A program made the position numbers and the translations under genes. The notes beneath the pieces were generated by a model that ran no database searches, was not told the origin of the DNA, and was given only the letters and a program-made list of their open reading frames with translations. This document shows, in pieces, positions 6,231 through 11,347 of a DNA stretch of 11,347 nucleotides (the first letter of the stretch is position 1; every line of letters begins with the position of its first letter). This DNA is from Nitrososphaerota archaeon. Lineage in GTDB: Archaea; Thermoproteota; Bathyarchaeia; Bathyarchaeales; Bathycorpusculaceae. The stretch is from contig JAITCR010000175.1 of the NCBI GenBank assembly GCA_031282985.1, positions 1-11,347 of the forward strand, read 5' to 3'.

Positions 6231-6248
6231 TTAAACTAGACTGCTATA
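6231..6248. repeat. Right terminal inverted repeat of the IS630 element
   Basis: TTAAACTAGACTGCTATA, ending in TA. It lies about 27 nt outside the likely transposase ATG and about 16 nt before the ATG of the plus-strand ORF at 6264, so it may hold promoter elements for either direction. Confidence 0.8.
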
Positions 6249-6263
6249 AACATCATTGTTAGT

Positions 6264-6476
6264 ATGAAAACGCCTAATCAATTAATGTGGTCTGGGGGCT
6301 GCGATTTAACTAGCTTTGCTTTAACTTTCATAAACGATACTGGCCTGAGTGTAAAGATTGATGATAAACGTTATGATGCTAAAATAGAATATTTACCCCA
6401 TAAAATGATGATAGGCGCTCCCATACCCGTAAGAATAACCTTCAACATGAACCGACCTGCTCCCAAAAAAGAATAA
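6264..6476 (+). CDS. Small orphan protein of unknown function (70 aa)
   Basis: I do not recognise this protein. It begins MKTPNQLMWSGGCDLTSF and has alternating hydrophobic/polar stretches (FALTFINDTGLSVKIDD, RYDAKIEYLP, IGAPIPVRITFNMN) that suggest a small beta-rich domain, with a basic Pro/Lys end. No signal peptide or membrane helix is seen. The ATG is 16 nt outside the IS630 right end. AAATTTAAACTA in the IS end (about 6227-6238) could serve as a TATA box for a nearly leaderless transcript. A T6 tract follows the stop. It could also be the tail of a gene cut by the insertion. Coding status is plausible, not proven. Confidence 0.45.
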   Translation: MKTPNQLMWSGGCDLTSFALTFINDTGLSVKIDDKRYDAKIEYLPHKMMIGAPIPVRITFNMNRPAPKKE

Positions 6477-6499
6477 ACACCCACAAAACAAGCGCATCA

Positions 6500-6505
6500 T
6501 TTTTT
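6500..6505 (+). terminator. T-rich terminator-like tract after the 70-aa ORF
   Basis: A T6 run followed by CTCCC, 24 nt after the stop at 6476, with a second T-rich tract at about 6531-6540. Archaeal termination commonly uses oligo-T tracts. It sits between converging genes. Confidence 0.4.
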
Positions 6506-6554
6506 CTCCCGCCGTCATCATTGCCCTCTCTCTTATTTTTAAAGCTATTTGGGT

Positions 6555-6561
6555 AAAAAAA
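6555..6561 (-). terminator. Oligo-T terminator after the nuclease-helicase gene
   Basis: Seven consecutive T on the minus strand, 14 nt beyond the stop codon at 6575, with no strong hairpin. This is consistent with archaeal T-tract termination. Confidence 0.45.
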
Positions 6562-6574
6562 GAAGCGTTGAAAC

Positions 6575-9500
6575 CTAAATATTTACGCCTGTTTTAGTAT
6601 AAATTTCAATTTTGGTTTGAGAAATTACAGTTTGACCTATGAATTTTGAGAGGTCTCCTGCCCAGCAGGGTTTAGAGTTGGCGGTGTATCCAACGGTTTG
6701 AGAAATTCCGCGCCACAGAAGAGCTTTGTCATAATCTTTTGCGTCTTGTGGCATGAACTCAAAGATTGAACGACTAGCAACGATAACAATTTTTTTCTTC
6801 ATGCGGCTGATAGCGACGTTTATACGGTTGAGATTTAGTAGGAAATCACTTTCGCTTCTAACATAGTCAGGATCGCTTACAGTGGAGCTTATTATTATAA
6901 AGTCTGCCTCACCACCTTGATAACGCTCAACTGTATCTACACGTATTTCACTATAACCATCTGTGAACATATTTTTGAGCAAACCTTTCTGGGCGTTGTG
7001 TGGCGTGATCACACCAACTACTTCAGGCGGCACACAACGTACAAGGGTATTAACAATTAAAGCCTCAGTCAAATTGGATTGAAAACTTTCAGCTTCATCA
7101 TGCACAATAAGCACAAACACGTTTTCAGGTTCAAACACTACGCTTAATCCGTCAGTTTTAGATTTAAATAAAGTCAAAGTTTCTTTCTGATCAGAACGGA
7201 AGTCAATTTGATCTTTTTCATAAACCCACTCTTTAAGAAAGTCTGCAACAACTGAGTGACATCGATGGCTTTCGCAAAGGCGTTCAGCAGGAATATTTGC
7301 AGGGTTATTGCATTTTATTCGCTCAAGACCTAAATCCTCATTACGCAGTAGACGCAAAAAGTCCATTGCAGAAAGAAAAGAAGCCATCTCTTCAAGGGTG
7401 CGTCGGTCTTCTTTTTCCCAATTATGAGAAACAATTGGAGGCAGCTGACGGTGGTCACCTGCAATAAGTATTTGACTGTTTTTAGTCATAAAACTACCAG
7501 ACAGAATAAGTTCAGGTAACCGCATCATGCTTGCTTCATCAACAACTAGAAGGTCAAAGAAACTTTCACCCCATGGAGGCTCGTTGCCACCGATTTTTTT
7601 CATGAGTCCATATAGACCCGGGGGGGTTAGGCATAAAATTATTGGATCAGCTATGGAAGGGTTAGGGGCTAATGTTGCTTGATTTAACAGAATTCCTGCT
7701 AACTCTTCAACGGCATCTTTGTCTTCGTTATAATTAATACATGTAACACCATTCACAGGTTTAACTGAATTAGTGGTGCTACTTGACACACGAAATATTC
7801 GCAAATCTTTAAGATTATTGCCGCCGACATCAATGTACTCTTGCCAGCAACGGGCAAGTTTAGTAACAAATTCTTGTATAGCCTTATGAGTTGGCGCAAC
7901 CATGAGCACATGACACTTTGAGATAGCTCTATGAGCAGCTACATGAGCTAGAACAGCCAATTGTAACGTTTCAGTTTTACCAGTACCTGGTGGACCTTGA
8001 AGCATAACTAGAGGTTCTTTGCCAAAAACATGATCAATAAAACGGTTTTGTTCAACTTTTGGAGAAAGCCGTCTATTTGTCATCCAGTTTAGAAAACTTG
8101 TAGCTCCAGACATTGGCAACACAGTATATGTGGAACCAGCATTTTTGCCTGCCAAGTAGTCTGCCAAAAGAAGATAGAGAACATTACTATCCGAGTGATA
8201 TAGGCCTTTTTCAGCTCTATCAGAAATTATATCATCGGCTAATTCGTCCAAAATATAGTAACGGCCTTTTTCAAAGAGCTGCATATACTTGGATTTAGCT
8301 TTGGCTTTTTCGGGGTCAGTTGTGGGCAGATTGTGCCAAGCACTATATCTGTTACCCTTACTTGGCCAATTGACTACTTTAATAACGATTACAGCTTGTT
8401 GTACATCAACTTTGCTAATAATAGCGCGAGCGGATTTTCCTATTTCTGAGGGGGAACGTTTTTGGACTTCCTCAAATTGACCAGCAGAGTTTTTAGTAAG
8501 CTCTGTCACTACCATCCAGTCTCCTGAGCTGGAGTCATCAGACCCTTTAATTCGGCAGGCATTAATGACACATTCAATTTTAGGCAAGCCAATGCCTTCA
8601 TAAACAAGTTTGCCGTGTACAGTAAATTCTTGTTCAGATTCAAAGACGTTTGTGCACTGAAAAATTAAAGATCTACCAGTTGCAACCCGTTGATAAGGTA
8701 ACAGTGCATAGTGTTGATACATTTCTTGTCGTTTAGAAAAGTATTCTAAGTCGAGAAATTCTTGGCAACTACGTTTGAGAGTTGAATACCCCAAGGTAAA
8801 TTCTGCAATTGTTGGAATATCTATAGGGTCTTTTTTTAATCTGCGGTTACGGATGGTTATTGATCGCTCTATATGTTCGAGAGCCATGCAGAGTTTTTGT
8901 CCCATAAGGTTAAGTTCTTCGTCAGTTATACGGCGAGTTTTTTGTGGATAATCGCACCATTTGCGTTTTTCTATTATAATTTTAGCTTGGCCTTTTTCTT
9001 GGTAATTGTCAAGTCGGCCTTTTGCACCCCAGATATATTCAACAGGTATTTGGTTACCAAATCGGGCGCGAGCAGGGTAATAACCATCCTTTTGTGTTAA
9101 ATCATCACGCAGGAAAGTGATAGAACCATCAGAATTTCTATTGAAAGGTAAAGCGTAATTGAATAGCCCGTCACGGAAAACTAGATTTAAGTCTACAGTA
9201 GTGTTATCTTTCCGTGTTGCCTTCCAGTTTTTGCGGTCAAAAAAGGCTATCTGCTCAAGAATAGGCAAAAGACCGTTACTGTGAAATTTGAGTGCTTTTC
9301 TGCGCTGGACTTCATCTTGAATGATTGAAAACATTGGCTGGTCAATTGCTTGCCTTAGTCCTAAAAGATCCCTAACAGCTCTAGCGCTTATAATTGAGGA
9401 CTGACGACATACAGCTTTCATCAAAATATCGCGTTCTTGGTGACTAAAAAAATATAGATGCATAGGTGCTTTGTCGGGGTTGCCTGTTTCGTTTGCGATT

Positions 9501-10921
9501 TTTTGTATCGCCTCTGTTAGGTCTTTGAAGAAAACTTCGAGGAGGTCCTTTTCTTGATCGAGACACGCTTGAGAATCATCTGGCAGAGTACGAATTATAT
9601 GGGAAATACTTGGAGGTTCACCATGATACTGAGCACAGTTTACTCGTGCACTAATCATTGAAATTATGTCAAGCATATAATCCCATTCAATGAAGATATA
9701 AATACGGATCATATTATCAGAACAAGAAGACACTACTATCGTGTCAACACCCACAGGGTTACTCTCCGGGAGACTACCGTAGCCAGTGCCAGTTAACCAT
9801 GGCATCCAACGACTTTTACTTGCATAATGACTATCAGGGCGAATCCCACTTAGCATATATTGAGCACGTTCAATTAGCCAATCTATTTTAGAACCTATAA
9901 TTGGGTCAGTAGATAATTCGTGTACTTTTTGTGGGTCATTTGCAGGGATATTTTTGAAATCATAAGGACGTAAACTGTAGGCATCAAATACTGGTTTAAG
10001 TTTTGCCAAATCCACAAGTTTGAAAATATTGTGGTGCCTAAGGGCCTTCTGTTCACCGCGGCTTAAGTTAAGCAATGCTATGTTTTCGGTTTCTACGGCA
10101 CAAATGATACAGCATTCATTAAAGCCACAGGGGTCACATCTTGAACATAATTGAAATTCAACTTGTTCTAAGGGCGTTTGGTGAATACGATTTAATTCAC
10201 CATTTTCAGCGAGCAGCCGTTCGACATCCTGAATTAATGGATTTAATTTGAATTGGGACAAAATTTGAGGATTAAAGTCTTCAAAGTTAGTTTCACGGTT
10301 GATTACACCACCTTCGATCTCAACCTTAGGCAACAAATTGCCAAGTGCTTGTGAAAGTAACATCGCATAAATTGCCACTTGAATACGATGCATAGTTTGT
10401 TCCTTCCATGAAGCTTTAAGTTCAAAAATTCGTACAGTTACTTTTCCGTTTTTATACGGCCAAATAGCAATCAGGTCAGCTATGCCTTTTATATTCCACA
10501 CTCCAATTGGCCCTTTCATGGGCACTTGATAGAGCAATATCGGACCGTTATTGATTTTTTCCTCTGCTAAGAGCTGAGTTTTGATAATTTGTTGTAACTC
10601 ATTCAGAGATGCTGTGGCTTTTTCCCAACCATGCTGATGAGGGTTATATTTGGTAAAGTCATAATAAGTAGTAACTTTTTCTTTTATTTCAGAGATTTTT
10701 TTTGCTTCAAATAATTTGCCTGTGTCATAAAGTAGAGAACTTGTGGGTTTGAAAGCTTCAGGCCACCTGCGTTTTTTTATGTCTTTACCTTCGAATTTTA
10801 GTTTGAAGAAACGTGGGCAGCAGTTGAAACGGATGTATTCTGCTATTCCTGAAGCCGTTAGAGAGTTATCTTGATTTTCATCATCTAACGAGAATTCTGT
10901 GTCTATATCGTTATTGCTCAA
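6575..10921 (-). CDS. Large Cas4/RecB-like nuclease fused to SF1B (Upf1/Dna2-type) helicase
   Basis: The 1448-residue protein has a PD-(D/E)XK nuclease of Cas4/RecB type: YIRFNCCPRFFKLKF (29-43), GIADL with D149, FELK with E167 and K169, and QVAIY (181-185). Cysteines C34/C35 and C259, C262, C265, C270, C271, C274 suit an iron-sulphur cluster as in Cas4/AddB/Dna2. Residues about 380-520 may be a degenerate RNase H-like domain; about 520-950 is unrecognised. The helicase has Walker A GPPGTGKTET (K982), motif Ia APTHKA (1009-1014), motif II VVDEAS (D1128, E1129), motif III GDHRQLPP (1155-1162), ITPHNAQ (1304-1310), motif V VDTVERYQGGEAD (1328-1340) and motif VI NRINVAISR (1365-1373). It would translocate on single-stranded DNA and cut it, acting in repair, replication or defence. 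The start is TTG at 10919-10921; the next Met is residue 135, inside the nuclease. The gene is alone, with no frame damage. Confidence 0.93.
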   Translation of the reverse strand: MSNNDIDTEFSLDDENQDNSLTASGIAEYIRFNCCPRFFKLKFEGKDIKKRRWPEAFKPTSSLLYDTGKLFEAKKISEIKEKVTTYYDFTKYNPHQHGWEKATASLNELQQIIKTQLLAEEKINNGPILLYQVPMKGPIGVWNIKGIADLIAIWPYKNGKVTVRIFELKASWKEQTMHRIQVAIYAMLLSQALGNLLPKVEIEGGVINRETNFEDFNPQILSQFKLNPLIQDVERLLAENGELNRIHQTPLEQVEFQLCSRCDPCGFNECCIICAVETENIALLNLSRGEQKALRHHNIFKLVDLAKLKPVFDAYSLRPYDFKNIPANDPQKVHELSTDPIIGSKIDWLIERAQYMLSGIRPDSHYASKSRWMPWLTGTGYGSLPESNPVGVDTIVVSSCSDNMIRIYIFIEWDYMLDIISMISARVNCAQYHGEPPSISHIIRTLPDDSQACLDQEKDLLEVFFKDLTEAIQKIANETGNPDKAPMHLYFFSHQERDILMKAVCRQSSIISARAVRDLLGLRQAIDQPMFSIIQDEVQRRKALKFHSNGLLPILEQIAFFDRKNWKATRKDNTTVDLNLVFRDGLFNYALPFNRNSDGSITFLRDDLTQKDGYYPARARFGNQIPVEYIWGAKGRLDNYQEKGQAKIIIEKRKWCDYPQKTRRITDEELNLMGQKLCMALEHIERSITIRNRRLKKDPIDIPTIAEFTLGYSTLKRSCQEFLDLEYFSKRQEMYQHYALLPYQRVATGRSLIFQCTNVFESEQEFTVHGKLVYEGIGLPKIECVINACRIKGSDDSSSGDWMVVTELTKNSAGQFEEVQKRSPSEIGKSARAIISKVDVQQAVIVIKVVNWPSKGNRYSAWHNLPTTDPEKAKAKSKYMQLFEKGRYYILDELADDIISDRAEKGLYHSDSNVLYLLLADYLAGKNAGSTYTVLPMSGATSFLNWMTNRRLSPKVEQNRFIDHVFGKEPLVMLQGPPGTGKTETLQLAVLAHVAAHRAISKCHVLMVAPTHKAIQEFVTKLARCWQEYIDVGGNNLKDLRIFRVSSSTTNSVKPVNGVTCINYNEDKDAVEELAGILLNQATLAPNPSIADPIILCLTPPGLYGLMKKIGGNEPPWGESFFDLLVVDEASMMRLPELILSGSFMTKNSQILIAGDHRQLPPIVSHNWEKEDRRTLEEMASFLSAMDFLRLLRNEDLGLERIKCNNPANIPAERLCESHRCHSVVADFLKEWVYEKDQIDFRSDQKETLTLFKSKTDGLSVVFEPENVFVLIVHDEAESFQSNLTEALIVNTLVRCVPPEVVGVITPHNAQKGLLKNMFTDGYSEIRVDTVERYQGGEADFIIISSTVSDPDYVRSESDFLLNLNRINVAISRMKKKIVIVASRSIFEFMPQDAKDYDKALLWRGISQTVGYTANSKPCWAGDLSKFIGQTVISQTKIEIYTKTGVNI

Positions 10922-10943
10922 ACTTTTTCTGCCCTTTAAAGTG

Positions 10944-10952
10944 TAATTTTAT
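10944..10952 (-). promoter_or_regulatory. Probable TATA box of the nuclease-helicase gene
   Basis: ATAAAATTA on the minus strand, centred about 27 nt before the TTG at 10921. At the usual archaeal spacing, transcription would begin at or next to the start codon, giving a leaderless mRNA. This agrees with the lack of a convincing ribosome-binding site. A second AT-rich match, TTTAAAGG (about 10934-10941), is too close to the start to fit. Confidence 0.45.
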
Positions 10953-11056
10953 GTTTTTAACTACTGTAGAGGTTATTGTATTTAGCGATAGTTAAAACTA
11001 AAGACGCAAAACCAAAGCAACATTAACAAGTAAACTAAGTGAATCAGGAAAAAGGC

Positions 11057-11233
11057 ATGTCGAAATCAACGAAATCGATAAAGCAGTTAATCTTCGATAA
11101 CCTTACCACTACAGTCGTAAAACAAGACGTTAAAACAAAATCTGTTGTACAGAAGCAGATCTGTATAACTAAAATAGAATCTGTAACAGGAATTGACGAG
11201 TTAATTCTTAGAACCTGTCCTCAATATTTTTAA
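11057..11233 (+). CDS. Small orphan protein of unknown function (58 aa)
   Basis: Unrecognised. The chain begins MSKSTKSIKQLIFDNL and continues with TTTVVKQDVKTKSVVQKQ and KIESVTGIDELILRTCPQYF. It is lysine-rich (basic) in the first two thirds with no membrane segment; the end is more hydrophobic. I prefer ATG 11057, preceded by AGGAAAAAGGC, over an in-frame GTG at 11039 that would add MNQEKG. It is divergent from the nuclease-helicase gene, with 135 nt between the two starts. The stop is followed by an A-rich then T-rich stretch with nothing else recognisable to the window end. It may be a real small gene or a chance ORF. Confidence 0.35.
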   Translation: MSKSTKSIKQLIFDNLTTTVVKQDVKTKSVVQKQICITKIESVTGIDELILRTCPQYF

Positions 11234-11347
11234 AAAAAATTATTTGGTGAAACGAGAAAATAACGTTATATCTCATTTTTAATTGTGTTTTATGCAATGT
11301 TAATGACGCTAAATTATATGTATCATCACAATCAATGTTAAACAGGA

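Larger units (their letters stand above)
5349..6248 (-). mobile_element. IS630-family insertion sequence, full-length but inactivated
   Basis: The element is bounded by imperfect inverted repeats: TTAAACTAGACTGCTATA at 6231-6248 and the complement of 5349-5366 (TTAAACTATTCTACTATA), matching at 15 of 18 positions. The outermost TA at both ends fits the TA target duplication known for IS630/Tc1/mariner elements. The element is about 0.9 kb and holds one degraded transposase on the minus strand. It lies directly upstream of the rps13 promoter region. A truncated relative in opposite orientation lies at 919-1095. Confidence 0.85.

Noticed and set aside
8113..9100. Three plus-strand ORFs of 61-75 residues within the helicase gene
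   Set aside because: All lie antisense to an intact, motif-rich 1448-residue frame; none shows a family signature or ribosome-binding site.

Overview
The window is archaeal. Its core is a minus-strand ribosomal/RNA polymerase gene cluster in the conserved archaeal order uS13-uS4-uS11-RpoD-eL18-uL13-uS9-RpoN (5122 down to 1280). RpoD carries two complete ferredoxin-type [4Fe-4S] motifs, and RpoN is the short zinc-binding archaeal/eukaryal subunit. Gene order, GGTGA/GGAGG ribosome-binding sites, a TTTAAATA TATA box and the style of the proteins suggest an AT-rich member of the Thermoproteota/Bathyarchaeia-like archaea. That placement is an inference; a tree of the ribosomal proteins would settle it.

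Layout from left to right. Positions 1-914 hold a decayed IS1634/IS4-like transposase (minus strand). It abuts, at about 914-930, a truncated 3' end of an IS630-family element on the plus strand (about 919-1095), which keeps its terminal repeat. Positions 1096-1279 are non-coding with a 17-bp tandem duplication. Positions 1280-5122 are the eight-gene operon, with tight or overlapping junctions and many GTG/TTG starts; its promoter lies at about 5178-5185. Positions 5232-5348 may hold the relic of a gene tail. Positions 5349-6248 are a full-length but frameshifted IS630-family element, bounded by 18-bp imperfect inverted repeats ending in TA. Positions 6264-6476 hold a 70-residue orphan ORF on the plus strand. 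T-rich terminator-like tracts then separate it from a converging gene.

The right half (10921 down to 6575) is one gene for a 1448-residue protein. It has an N-terminal Cas4/RecB-like PD-(D/E)XK nuclease with a cysteine cluster, a long middle part that may include a degenerate RNase H-like fold, and a C-terminal SF1B (Upf1/Dna2-type) helicase with all main motifs. A 58-residue orphan ORF (11057-11233) is divergent from it. This nuclease-helicase is the best candidate for an under-described DNA-processing or defence system.

Two IS630 copies in opposite orientation bracket the essential operon. The operon's usual downstream partners (rpoK, enolase, rps2) are not seen. Both larger transposon remnants show a sharp mid-element reversal of C/G strand bias, which the coding content does not explain.
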